Shown one piece after another: positions 33,861 through 41,941 of a DNA stretch of 64,000 nt. The position numbers and the translations under genes are program-made. Below the pieces are notes generated by a model. The model saw only the letters and a list, made by a program, of their open reading frames with translations. It had not been told where the DNA came from and searched no databases. The number at the start of each line of letters is the position of its first letter. Position 1 is the first letter of the stretch. Origin of the DNA: Nitrospirota bacterium (lineage in GTDB: Bacteria; Nitrospirota; Nitrospiria; Nitrospirales; Nitrospiraceae); contig JAGWTI010000005.1 of assembly GCA_028876065.1 (NCBI GenBank), positions 1 through 64,000 of the forward strand, given 5' to 3'.

Positions 33861-35164
33861 CCTCGCTGACCGTCAAACCGAGTGGTCCCTTGCGCGGTAC
33901 GCTGACGGTGCCGGGGGACAAGTCCATCACGCACCGGGCTCTGATTCTGAGTTCGTTGGCGGAGGGGGACAGCCTGATCACCAAGTACTGCCGCGGGGAA
34001 GACTGCCTGAACACGATGCGGGCCCTGCAGGCGTTGGGCATCCCGATCCAGGAACAGCCGGATCGCCTGCTGGTGTCCGGCAAGGGGCTGTGGGGCCTCT
34101 CCGAACCGTCCCAGCCGATCGATTGCGGGAATTCCGGCACGGGCATCCGCTTGCTGGCCGGCCTCCTGGCGGGGCAGGACTTCTTCACGGTCCTGACCGG
34201 CGACGAGTCCATCCGCCGGCGTCCGATGGGGCGGGTCGTCAAGCCGTTACGCGCCATGGGCGCGACGATCGCCGGCCGCAAGGGCGGCGAGCTGGCCCCG
34301 TTGGCGATCACCGGCAGCCGGCTCAGGGGGATCGCTTATCAGTCGCCGGTGGCCAGCGCGCAAGTGAAGTCGTCGCTGCTCCTGGCCGGCCTGTTCGCCG
34401 AAGGGCAGACCAGCATCACCGAGCCGAGACGGTCGCGGGACCATACGGAGCGACTGTTCCGGTTTTTCGGCATCCCGATCCAGGAGCGGGGCCAGGCGCT
34501 GGCGCTCGATGGACGGCCGGCCTCAGGCTGGCAGGGCGTGACCGAATTGCCCGTGGCGGGGGACTTTTCGGCGGCGGCGTTTTTTCTGGTGGGCGCGTCG
34601 CTCGTGCCCGGATCCGACGTGACGATCAGCGGCGTGGGCGTCAACCCTACCCGCATCGGCTTGCTGGCAATCTTGAACGAGATGGGAGCGGACATTCAGG
34701 TGCTGAATCCGAGGGAAGAGGCGGGGGAGCCGATCGCCGACTTGCGGGTGCGGGCTGCGTCCTTGCGCGGCGTGACGATCGGTGAGGCCCAGATTCCGCA
34801 AACCATCGACGAGTTTCCCGTGCTCTGCGTGGCCGCGGCTTATGCGAAGGGCACCACGGTGATCAGCGGCGCGGGCGAGTTGCGCGTAAAGGAAAGCGAT
34901 CGCATTGCCACAATGGCCTCCGAGCTGCGCAAGATGGGCGCCACGATCACCGAGACCCAGGACGGGATGATCATCGAGGGGGCGGCGGGCCGCCCGTTCA
35001 CGGGGGCCTCCTGCCACAGCCACGGGGATCACCGGGTGGCCATGTCCATGGCGGTGGCCGGGCTGGTGGCCGACGGGCCGTCGCAGATCGACGAGACCGT
35101 CTGTATCGAAACATCGTTCCCGGGGTTTGAGCGTACCCTGCTGGGGTTAGTGGCGAACGCATGA
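33857..35164 (+). CDS. aroA: 3-phosphoshikimate 1-carboxyvinyltransferase (EPSP synthase)
   Basis: 435 residues from ATG 33857 (MTSLTVKPSGPLRGTLTVPG), overlapping the tyrA stop. The frame is open far upstream into tyrA, but that reading is not protein-like. Active-site segments are intact: DKSITHRALIL, DCGNSGTGIRLLAGLLAG, RRPMGRVVKPLRAMGA, VKSSLLLAGLFA, and HGDHRVAMSMAVAGL near the C-terminus. It adds the enolpyruvyl group from PEP to shikimate-3-phosphate. It overlaps cmk by four bases. Confidence 0.96.
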   Translation: MTSLTVKPSGPLRGTLTVPGDKSITHRALILSSLAEGDSLITKYCRGEDCLNTMRALQALGIPIQEQPDRLLVSGKGLWGLSEPSQPIDCGNSGTGIRLLAGLLAGQDFFTVLTGDESIRRRPMGRVVKPLRAMGATIAGRKGGELAPLAITGSRLRGIAYQSPVASAQVKSSLLLAGLFAEGQTSITEPRRSRDHTERLFRFFGIPIQERGQALALDGRPASGWQGVTELPVAGDFSAAAFFLVGASLVPGSDVTISGVGVNPTRIGLLAILNEMGADIQVLNPREEAGEPIADLRVRAASLRGVTIGEAQIPQTIDEFPVLCVAAAYAKGTTVISGAGELRVKESDRIATMASELRKMGATITETQDGMIIEGAAGRPFTGASCHSHGDHRVAMSMAVAGLVADGPSQIDETVCIETSFPGFERTLLGLVANA

Positions 35165-35886
35165 GCCGATCGATCGTGCAGGCCCAATCCGACAACGCGC
35201 CGGTTGCGTCCGCCGCGCAACGGCGATTGATCGTGACGCTGGACGGTCCGGCCGGCGCCGGCAAGAGCACGGTGGCCAAGCTGCTGGCGGCGCGCCTGGG
35301 CTACCTGTATCTGGACACGGGCGCGTTGTATCGGGCCGTGGCCTGGAAGGTGCGCGCGGCCGGTATCGACCCCGCCGATGCGGCGGCGGTGGCTGGGTTG
35401 CTGCCCACGACCAAGGTCGCGCTGGAGTATCGACCGGACCGGCCCCTGGTGTTTGTGGACGGTCGGGATGTGACGGACGCGATCCGGACGCCGGAGATCA
35501 GCCAGCTGGCCTCCCTGGTCTCGGCGATTCCGGCGGTGCGCGAGTGGCTGCTTCCGGTCCAGCGTGACATCGGCGCGGCGGGCGGGATTGTCGCTGAAGG
35601 GCGGGACCTGGGGACGCGTATTTTCCCCCAGGCCCAGGCCAAGTTTTTTCTGGACGCGGACCTGACCACCAGGGCCGCGCGTCGGCATCGCGAACTGGCC
35701 GGGGCTGGCCATGCGTCGGAGCTGGAACGGACGCAACAGGAGATCGAGGATCGGGACAGGCAAGACCGGACCAGGGACGTGGCCCCCCTCGTCCCGGCGC
35801 CGGACGCAGTCCGGGTCGACTCCTCAACGCTGACGGTGGACCAGGTGGTCAACCGGCTGTTGGACGTGATCGCGATCAAACTGTGA
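35161..35886 (+). CDS. cmk: Cytidylate kinase
   Basis: 241 residues from ATG 35161. P-loop GPAGAGKST (29-37), CMP-binding YLDTGALYRAVAWK, the bacterial insert domain, and AEGRDLGTRIFPQAQAKFFL followed by the LID-region arginines. It phosphorylates CMP and dCMP. The order aroA-cmk-rpsA matches the supraoperon known from proteobacteria, here with plsC inserted. Confidence 0.96.
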   Translation: MSRSIVQAQSDNAPVASAAQRRLIVTLDGPAGAGKSTVAKLLAARLGYLYLDTGALYRAVAWKVRAAGIDPADAAAVAGLLPTTKVALEYRPDRPLVFVDGRDVTDAIRTPEISQLASLVSAIPAVREWLLPVQRDIGAAGGIVAEGRDLGTRIFPQAQAKFFLDADLTTRAARRHRELAGAGHASELERTQQEIEDRDRQDRTRDVAPLVPAPDAVRVDSSTLTVDQVVNRLLDVIAIKL

Positions 35887-36554
35887 GCGGAGTCGCCTAT
35901 GCGAGCCTGTGGTTGCTGTGTCATGCGGTCGCCCGGCTCTGCTTCCGGTTTCAGGTCCGGGGGCTGGACTTGGTCCCCAAACAGGGGGGGGTGCTGATTG
36001 CGGCCAACCATGCCAGTTATCTGGATATCCCGCTGGTAGGTTGCGGCCTCCGGCGGCGGGCCTGGTATTTGGGTCGTCAGGACCTGTTCGGGCCCAACTG
36101 GGTCAAGGCGATCTGTCGCTGGTTGGGATGGATTCCCATCAGGCTGGGGCGCCTGGATCGGGAAGGCTTTGCCAGAGCGACGAGCCTGATCAAGCAGGGG
36201 CAGGTCGTGGTCATCTATCCGGAGGGCACGCGCACACCGGATGGCGCTTTGCGGCCCGGGAAGCCGGGGATCGGGGTGATCGTGGAAGAGACTCGCTGCC
36301 CGGTGGTGCCGGCCTACATCGATGGCGCCTACAACGCGCTGCCGATGGGACAGTCCTGGGTGCGGTTCCGGCCGATCCAGGTGCGGTTCGGGGCGCCGCT
36401 GGATTTTGCGAAGGATTTGGAGCGGATGACCGGAAAGGAGTTCTATCGACACGTGAGCCGGACCGTCATGGAGCGAATCGCCGAACTGGGGCAGGTGCCC
36501 CCGCCGGCAGATCGGTCCGTCGGTGCGGCCGCCGGGTCTCTCAGCGCTGAGTGA
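35883..36554 (+). CDS. plsC: 1-acylglycerol-3-phosphate O-acyltransferase
   Basis: 223 residues from GTG 35883, overlapping the cmk TGA. Catalytic HX4D motif NHASYLD (His43, Asp48) and substrate motif YPEGTRTPDG (Glu114-Arg117) are present, with a hydrophobic N-terminus and the PVVPAYIDG segment. It acylates lysophosphatidic acid to phosphatidic acid at the inner membrane. The Ala-rich tail after residue 205 is probably disordered. Confidence 0.93.
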   Translation: MSGVAYASLWLLCHAVARLCFRFQVRGLDLVPKQGGVLIAANHASYLDIPLVGCGLRRRAWYLGRQDLFGPNWVKAICRWLGWIPIRLGRLDREGFARATSLIKQGQVVVIYPEGTRTPDGALRPGKPGIGVIVEETRCPVVPAYIDGAYNALPMGQSWVRFRPIQVRFGAPLDFAKDLERMTGKEFYRHVSRTVMERIAELGQVPPPADRSVGAAAGSLSAE

Positions 36555-36621
36555 GACCCGACGTTTCGGCGGACATTGCAGCCCACGGAGGGTTGCGCCG
36601 CCATCACGTTTACCATCAGCA

Positions 36622-36637
36622 TCCGACGAGAGTCGGA
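36622..36637 (+). promoter_or_regulatory. GNRA-capped hairpin in the rpsA leader
   Basis: TCCGAC-GAGA-GTCGGA is a perfect six-pair stem with a GNRA tetraloop, 25 bases before the rpsA ATG. Ribosomal protein S1 represses its own mRNA through leader hairpins in E. coli, so this may be an analogous site; the similarity is only structural. Confidence 0.5.
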
Positions 36638-36662
36638 AGTTTAGAAGGTTGGGATCATACGC

Positions 36663-38381
36663 ATGGACACGGCAACGAAGCAGGCGAGTGAAGTGATGGA
36701 CCGGGGGGCCTTGGAGGCGCTGTACGAAGAGACCTTCCGGAATTTCGAAGAGGGCACGATCATCGAAGGCCGCGTGGTGGCGGTCGGCAAAGACAAGGTG
36801 GTCGTGGACATCGGCTACAAGTCGGAAGGGATCATCCCGGCCGATCAATTTGTGCCGGAAGACCTGCAGGGGCTGAAGGTGGGCGATCGGCTGCAGGTGT
36901 ATATCGAGGAACGCGAGGATGCCGACGGCAACCTGATCTTGTCGAAGGAAAAAGCCGACAAGATGAAGGTGTGGGAGGAGTTGGAAAAGGCCCACAAGGA
37001 CGAGAAAGTCGTCGAAGGCCGGATCATCTCCCGCATCAAGGGCGGGATGATGGTGGACATCGGCGTCAAAGCCTTCCTGCCCGGCTCGCAAATCGACCTG
37101 CATCCCGTGCGCGACCTGGACGGCCTGGTCGGCAAGACCTTCCCGCTGAAGATCATCAAGATCAATCATCGGCGGGGGAACGTGGTGGTGTCGCGCCGCG
37201 TGCTGCTGGAGGAAACGCGGGACAAGAAGCGGCAGACGACGCTCTCGACGCTGAAGGAAGGCCAACTGATCCAGGGCATGGTCAAGAACATCACCGAATA
37301 CGGCGCGTTCATCGACCTGGGCGGGATCGACGGCCTGCTGCACATCACGGACATGTCCTGGGGGCGGGTCGGCCATCCCTCCGAGCTGTTCGTGATCGGC
37401 GACAAAGTGGAAGTCATGGTGCTGAAGTACGATCGCGAGACGGGCCGTATTTCGCTCGGCCTGAAGCAAAAGGGCGCAGATCCCTGGACGAACGTGGCCA
37501 GCAAATATCCGGTCGGCACCAGGGTGAAGGGGCGGGTCGTGAGCCTGACCGATTACGGCGCGTTCATCGAGCTGGAGCCGGGCGTCGAGGGGCTGGTGCA
37601 CGTGTCCGAAATGTCCTGGACCCACGAGGTCCGGCATCCCTCCCGCCTGGTCTCGGTCGGGGATCAGGTCGAAGCGGCGGTCCTCAACGTGGACCCGAAC
37701 AATCGGAAGATCTCGTTGGGCATGAAGCAGACGGCGCCGAATCCCTGGGACATGGTCGAGGCCAAGTATCCGAGCGGCACCCGCATCGAGGGGAAGGTGA
37801 AGAGCCTGACCGACTTCGGGGCCTTCATCGGGTTGGACGAAGGCATCGACGGGTTGATCCACATTTCCGACATGTCCTGGACGAAGCACATCAAGCACCC
37901 GTCCGAGCTGTTCAAGAAGGGCCAGCCGGTGTCCGCGGTCGTGCTGCGGATCGACAAGGAAAAGGAACGGCTGTCGCTGGGGTATAAGCAGCTGAACCGC
38001 GATCCCTGGGAAGACGAGATTCCGTCGAAGTATCGGGTGGGGACCAGCGTGAACGGCAAGGTCACCAAGATCACGGACTTCGGCGTGTTCGTCGAATTGG
38101 AAGGGGGCCTCGAAGGGTTGATCCATATCAGCGAAACCGGCCTGGAGCCGTCGGTGCGCATGGAAGAGAAGTTCAAGGCCGGGGACGAGGTGACGGCCAA
38201 GATCATCAAGGTGGACCGGGAGGAGCGCAAGATTGCGCTGAGCCTGCGGGAACACGCGATGGACGCGGAGCGGAAGCAGGTCGACGAATACCACGCCACC
38301 CAAGGCATGTTGGACCAGACGCTGGGCCGGGCGGCGAAGAAGACGAGGAAGCGCAACGACGAGGAATCCGACAACGGATAA
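36663..38381 (+). CDS. rpsA: 30S ribosomal protein S1
   Basis: 572 residues from ATG 36663, with six S1 RNA-binding repeats. The first two (GTIIEGRVVAVGKDKVVVDI; KVVEGRIISRIKGGMMVDIG) are ribosome-binding variants; the later ones carry the canonical TDYGAFIELEPGVEGLVHVS pattern. The protein recruits mRNA with weak ribosome sites, which is relevant here because several genes lack clear Shine-Dalgarno sequences. It ends with a Lys/Arg-rich tail (KKTRKRNDEE). Confidence 0.97.
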   Translation: MDTATKQASEVMDRGALEALYEETFRNFEEGTIIEGRVVAVGKDKVVVDIGYKSEGIIPADQFVPEDLQGLKVGDRLQVYIEEREDADGNLILSKEKADKMKVWEELEKAHKDEKVVEGRIISRIKGGMMVDIGVKAFLPGSQIDLHPVRDLDGLVGKTFPLKIIKINHRRGNVVVSRRVLLEETRDKKRQTTLSTLKEGQLIQGMVKNITEYGAFIDLGGIDGLLHITDMSWGRVGHPSELFVIGDKVEVMVLKYDRETGRISLGLKQKGADPWTNVASKYPVGTRVKGRVVSLTDYGAFIELEPGVEGLVHVSEMSWTHEVRHPSRLVSVGDQVEAAVLNVDPNNRKISLGMKQTAPNPWDMVEAKYPSGTRIEGKVKSLTDFGAFIGLDEGIDGLIHISDMSWTKHIKHPSELFKKGQPVSAVVLRIDKEKERLSLGYKQLNRDPWEDEIPSKYRVGTSVNGKVTKITDFGVFVELEGGLEGLIHISETGLEPSVRMEEKFKAGDEVTAKIIKVDREERKIALSLREHAMDAERKQVDEYHATQGMLDQTLGRAAKKTRKRNDEESDNG

Positions 38382-38396
38382 TGAAACAGCCTGGAT

Positions 38397-38433
38397 GCCG
38401 TCGGCGGTCGGCGTTGAGCCGGCTGCTGACGGC
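38397..38433 (+). terminator. Strong 16-bp hairpin between rpsA and sppA
   Basis: 16-base arms (38397-38412 and 38418-38433) pair along their whole length, with three G-U pairs, around the loop GTTGA. There is no T-run and the sppA ribosome site GAGG follows at once. It is more likely an mRNA-end, attenuation or stability element than a full terminator. Confidence 0.6.
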
Positions 38434-38450
38434 CGAGGATGCTGGTACCT

Positions 38451-39347
38451 ATGACTGACGACCGTTCGCAAAAACCGCGTCGCTGGCGACCGTTGCGGGT
38501 CTTGTTCTGGCTCGTGCTGGGAGGTTTCCTGCTCCTGACGCTGGTCAATATCCTGGGACCGGACCTCGACGTGTCCGGTGAAGACCGGATCGCCCTGATT
38601 CGCGTCGAAGGCGTAATTCTGGACGCTCAGCAAACCGTGGGCGATCTGAAGAAGTACGGGGAGAGCCCTTCGGTGAAGGCCATCGTCCTGCGGATCGACA
38701 GCCCCGGCGGCGGGGTGGTGCCGTCTCAGGAGATCCATGACGCCGTCAAGCGCATCCGAAACAAGAACAACAAGGCGGTCGTCGCGTCGATGGGCACGGT
38801 GGCCGCTTCGGGCGGCTACTACATCGCCGCCGCCACCGATCGGATCATCGCCAATCCCGGCACCCTGACCGGCAGCATCGGGGTGATCATGGAACTGGCG
38901 AACTTCGAGGGGCTCCTCAAGAAAATCGGCGTGGAGAGCGTGGTGGTGAAGAGCGGCGAGCACAAGGATATCGGGTCGCCCTTCAGAAAGATGAAAGAGG
39001 AAGACCGCCTCATTCTTCAAGCCGTGATGGACGATGTGCACAGCCAGTTCATCGAGGCCGTGGCGGAGGGCCGTTCGCTGGACGTGCGCGAGGTTCGCAC
39101 GCTGGCCGACGGGCGCGTCTTTACGGGACGGCAGGCCAAGGCCGCCAAGCTGGTGGACGAACTGGGCGATCTGGACGACGCCATCAAAGTCGCCGCAGAA
39201 ATGGCCGGTATCGAGGGAGAGCCCCATGTGGTGGAGCCCCGGCGGCGGTTTTCGGTCAGGGAATTGCTCGAGAGTCACGTGTTCGGCCAGCTGCCCCGGC
39301 TGGACTTTCAAACCGGCGTCAGCCTCAAATACTTGATGGCGTTCTGA
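38451..39347 (+). CDS. sppA: Signal peptide peptidase SppA (S49 serine protease)
   Basis: 298 residues from ATG 38451 (GAGG lies 12 bases upstream; ATG 38439 has no spacing). One N-terminal membrane helix (VLFWLVLGGFLLLTLVNIL) anchors it with the protease outside the cytoplasm. The S49 signature is clear: LRIDSPGGGVVPSQEI, then MGTVAASGGYYIAAATDRI with the catalytic Ser, and NPGTLTGSIGVI; the Lys partner is near the HKDIGSPFR segment. It degrades cleaved signal peptides. It is the short 36-kDa-type form. Confidence 0.93.
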   Translation: MTDDRSQKPRRWRPLRVLFWLVLGGFLLLTLVNILGPDLDVSGEDRIALIRVEGVILDAQQTVGDLKKYGESPSVKAIVLRIDSPGGGVVPSQEIHDAVKRIRNKNNKAVVASMGTVAASGGYYIAAATDRIIANPGTLTGSIGVIMELANFEGLLKKIGVESVVVKSGEHKDIGSPFRKMKEEDRLILQAVMDDVHSQFIEAVAEGRSLDVREVRTLADGRVFTGRQAKAAKLVDELGDLDDAIKVAAEMAGIEGEPHVVEPRRRFSVRELLESHVFGQLPRLDFQTGVSLKYLMAF

Positions 39348-39396
39348 TGATAGGCGGTGACGGAGTGCGCAACCCTTCTCTCCAGGAGGCTACGAC

Positions 39397-39675
39397 ATGA
39401 CGAAGGCACAGATCATCGAACGAGTCTCGGAGCAGGTCACGACGCTGACCAAGCGGCAGGCCGAGATCGTCGTCAACACGATCTTCAACAGCATCCGTAA
39501 TTCGCTGCAAAAAGGCGACAAAACCGAGATTCGTGGCTTCGGCAGTTTTCGTCTGCGCGCCCGCCGGATGAAGGAAGGCCGTAATCCGAAGACCGGCGCG
39601 ACCGTGGCGGTTCCGGCCAAGCGCGTGCCGTTTTTCAAGGCCGGCAAGGAACTGAAAGAGTTGCTGAACCGATAG
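39397..39675 (+). CDS. HU/IHF-type nucleoid protein
   Basis: 92 residues, with an AGGAGG site upstream of ATG 39397. MTKAQIIERVSEQ, then RGFGSFRLRARRMKEGRNPK with the DNA-bending arm and the Pro tip (NPKTGATVAVPAKRVPFF). The downstream location after rpsA matches ihfB in the proteobacterial supraoperon, so an IHF-beta-like role is possible; sequence alone does not separate HU from IHF. Confidence 0.94.
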   Translation: MTKAQIIERVSEQVTTLTKRQAEIVVNTIFNSIRNSLQKGDKTEIRGFGSFRLRARRMKEGRNPKTGATVAVPAKRVPFFKAGKELKELLNR

Positions 39676-39695
39676 AGCAGTCCGAAAGGTTCACC

Positions 39696-40697
39696 ATGGG
39701 AACTCTCGATTCTCAAGATCAGGCCGCTCCCGAAATCCTCTGGACCGAGGATGCCCTCCAGCGCATGGAACGGGCCCCGGTATTTCTCCGGGGCATGGTC
39801 AAGCGGCTGGCCGAGAAAAAAGCCCGTGAACTCGGGTATCCCGAAATCACCGGCGCGATCTTGGACCAGTTCAAGGGCCAAATGATGGGGCGCATGGGCG
39901 GAGAGGCGGGCATGGCGGCGGCGGCCGACCAGATGGCTCAGGGGAAATTGCCCTGGACCGCCGCGGCGAAGGAACGACTGGCGGCCGTGCCGGAATTCAT
40001 GCAGGGCATGATCAAGCAGATCGCCGAGGAACTGGCGGTCGAAGGGGGGCACCTGGAAGTCAACGTCGAACTCTTCGAGCGCGTCGAAGCGCTCGGCGAG
40101 GTGCAGGATGCGACGCGCCCTCCGATGGAGTGGAGCGACGGGGCCTTGGGGCGGCTTCAGGAGAAGATCAAGCAGGCGCCCCCGATCGCCATGGATTTCG
40201 TGACCGACATGCTCAAACGGGACACCGAGGACCTGGCCAGAGAAAAGGGGCTGACGCGGATCGACGAGGCGGCGCTGACGCAGCTGTGGGATGCGCCGTT
40301 GGAACGGGTTGCGTGGACGGATGAGTCCTGGAAGCGGCTGCAGACCTCGCCGGACTTTGTGCGCAGCGGGATCAGGAAAGCGGCCGAACGGCGCGCCCGC
40401 AAGCTGGGGTTGAAGGAGATCGATTCGGAGCATCTCACGAAGTTCCGAAACGAAGCCATGATGAAGGCCGTCAAACGCATCCGGAGCTTCGGCTACAAGG
40501 AGCTGACCTTCGACGCCTTCGAGACGGCGCTGCAGAAGACCAAACGGCTCCAGGGCAACGAGCAGGCCGAAAAGCGCCTCGCCGAGATCCGGGAGCATTT
40601 CAAGGACCCGGACACGAAAAAGCCTGAAGGCGGGACGCTCGGAGCCGAGCTGATGGATCGGTTCCGGAAATATCTGAAAGGCGAAAGTTCGCTGTAG
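39696..40697 (+). CDS. Protein made of four PCP-reductase-type repeats
   Basis: 333 residues from ATG 39696. Four copies of the same helical unit begin at Trp16 (WTEDALQRMERAPVFLRGMV), Trp87 (WTAAAKERLAAVPEFMQGMI), Trp146 (WSDGALGRLQEKIKQAPPIA) and Trp207 (WTDESWKRLQTSPDFVRSGI), each with a central Pro-x-F and a basic helix after it; a charged helical tail follows. The unit resembles the PCP_red domain of protochlorophyllide reductase subunit B and is shared with the protein at 24852. There is no catalytic domain, and function is unknown. It lies 20 bases after the HU gene. Confidence 0.82.
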   Translation: MGTLDSQDQAAPEILWTEDALQRMERAPVFLRGMVKRLAEKKARELGYPEITGAILDQFKGQMMGRMGGEAGMAAAADQMAQGKLPWTAAAKERLAAVPEFMQGMIKQIAEELAVEGGHLEVNVELFERVEALGEVQDATRPPMEWSDGALGRLQEKIKQAPPIAMDFVTDMLKRDTEDLAREKGLTRIDEAALTQLWDAPLERVAWTDESWKRLQTSPDFVRSGIRKAAERRARKLGLKEIDSEHLTKFRNEAMMKAVKRIRSFGYKELTFDAFETALQKTKRLQGNEQAEKRLAEIREHFKDPDTKKPEGGTLGAELMDRFRKYLKGESSL

Positions 40698-40726
40698 CGC
40701 CTCTGCGTCGAAGACCGGAGCATGGT

Positions 40727-41254
40727 ATGAAGCTGGCTGGCTTGGTGCTCGCGGGACTTCTCCTGGCCGGTTGTGCCACCTCGCTGAAGCAGGAAGGGCG
40801 CTGCTTGGCCAGCCTCACGCCCGATTATCTCAAAGCCCAAGAAGAGCTGGAGCATCTCGAAGCGTCCTGGCGCGCCTCGATGCTCAGGCGCGATGCCTCG
40901 CTGAACGAGTCATCCGTCGATCGCCGTCAGGAGGGCGTGACGGATGCGGGAGAGGCCTACCGCAGGCTCATAGAAGCCAAGGCGTCCTACCGTCCGATGC
41001 TGGACTGGTACGACAAAGTGTATAAACGGGTGCGCACGCGGATGGATGAAGAGGAGATCCTGACGGAAGTGGGGGCGGTGTTGATCACGAACCCGGGGGT
41101 GATCTTTTATCCCGTCATCCGTTGGAACATCCACACGGTCTTCTGGGACGGAGCCGATCCGGATGCCGAGACGGACCCGGTCACGAAGTTCTGCTCCGAT
41201 CGCCTCGCCCAGGTGGCGGCCGTGGCGGCCCAGCCGACGGCCTCGTCCAATTGA
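40727..41254 (+). CDS. Lipoprotein of unknown function
   Basis: 175 residues, ATG 40727. Signal peptide with lipobox LLLAGCATSLKQ, so the mature N-terminus is a lipidated Cys. The remaining sequence is helical (QEELEHLEASWRASMLRRDA) with a hydrophobic segment (VGAVLITNPGVIFYPVIRW). Two further Cys (EGRCLASL and TKFCSDRL) might form a disulfide. Last gene of the plus-strand run. Confidence 0.72.
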   Translation: MKLAGLVLAGLLLAGCATSLKQEGRCLASLTPDYLKAQEELEHLEASWRASMLRRDASLNESSVDRRQEGVTDAGEAYRRLIEAKASYRPMLDWYDKVYKRVRTRMDEEEILTEVGAVLITNPGVIFYPVIRWNIHTVFWDGADPDAETDPVTKFCSDRLAQVAAVAAQPTASSN

Positions 41255-41291
41255 CGAAGTCCCCCGTCTCACGAGGCGCGACGGCTCCTTC

Positions 41292-41307
41292 ACGCCGTTG
41301 ACGGCGT
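41292..41307. terminator. Hairpin between convergent genes
   Basis: ACGCCG-TTGA-CGGCGT, a perfect six-pair stem with a tetraloop, midway between the lipoprotein gene ending at 41254 and the convergent gene ending at 41340. No T-run. Confidence 0.4.
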
Positions 41308-41339
41308 CTGCCGAGGGCCTGGTCCTCTCGAAGGGGTCG

Positions 41340-41660
41340 TCAGCGGGCGGCCGATTGCTTCGGCCAGAACTTGTGCCTGATCTGGGGGAGCTGCACATTG
41401 TCGAAATTGGGAATGTCGTAGAGGCAGCGGTCGATCGTGGCCACCTCGTCTTCCGTCAAGTCCATCACCACCGACTTCTTCCAGAACTGGTCCAGCGCGA
41501 AGTAATCGTTGGTTTGCGGTTTCTCCGCGAGCAAGGCCTGCATCTTCTTGAAGCCTTCCGTCTCCGCGACGGGAACCCGGCCGTGGTTTTTATCGATGCA
41601 CCACTTGAGGACTTCCGCAATCCCGTACATCGTCAACTCGATCTTCACTTTCTCTGCCAT
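41340..41660 (-). CDS. Conserved-looking small cytoplasmic protein, unknown
   Basis: 106 residues from ATG 41660, preceded by GGAGGAG on the minus strand; the frame extends to 41732 without ribosome site. MAEKVKIELTMYGIAEVLKW then DKNHGRVPVAETEGFKKMQA, and a Trp/Phe-containing C-terminus (PQIRHKFWPKQ). No membrane segment or motif recognised. Confidence 0.7.
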   Translation of the reverse strand: MAEKVKIELTMYGIAEVLKWCIDKNHGRVPVAETEGFKKMQALLAEKPQTNDYFALDQFWKKSVVMDLTEDEVATIDRCLYDIPNFDNVQLPQIRHKFWPKQSAAR

Positions 41661-41811
41661 GGGCTCCTCCTCTGAATCAGGGGTGCATTCTACCCCAGGT
41701 CTGCGCCCATCTTCCAGAGGGAATCGCATCAATCTTCGGACGGCATGCGCCGGCCGTCACCGGCTTCATCCGTTGGCGGCGAGGGCTGCGCCCGCCCGCG
41801 GCGAATGACCA

Positions 41812-41840
41812 TTGCGAAGCGCGGAAGGGCTTTGTATACT
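41812..41840 (+). promoter_or_regulatory. Promoter of the FG-GAP repeat gene
   Basis: TTGCGA (41812-41817), 17-base spacer and TATACT (41835-41840). The start codon is 100 bases downstream. No other feature was seen in the 281-base gap 41661-41941. Confidence 0.55.
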
Positions 41841-41941
41841 CAATCGTACGCAAGAGGGCGCGGCGGGCCTCCACAGGGCTGCGGCCGCCCGTTTCCGCCC
41901 TTCCTGCCGATGGCAATGGCAGCGTAGAAAGGCCTGTTCCC

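Noticed and set aside
35301-39311. A 1336-codon minus-strand open frame opposite cmk-plsC-rpsA-sppA
   Set aside because: An antisense shadow of high-GC genes. Similar long shadows opposite aroF/hisC (30713-32833), cysNC (21787-23787), cysD/TrpD2-like (20021-21901) and pepA/nagZ (49829-51946, plus) were rejected for the same reason.
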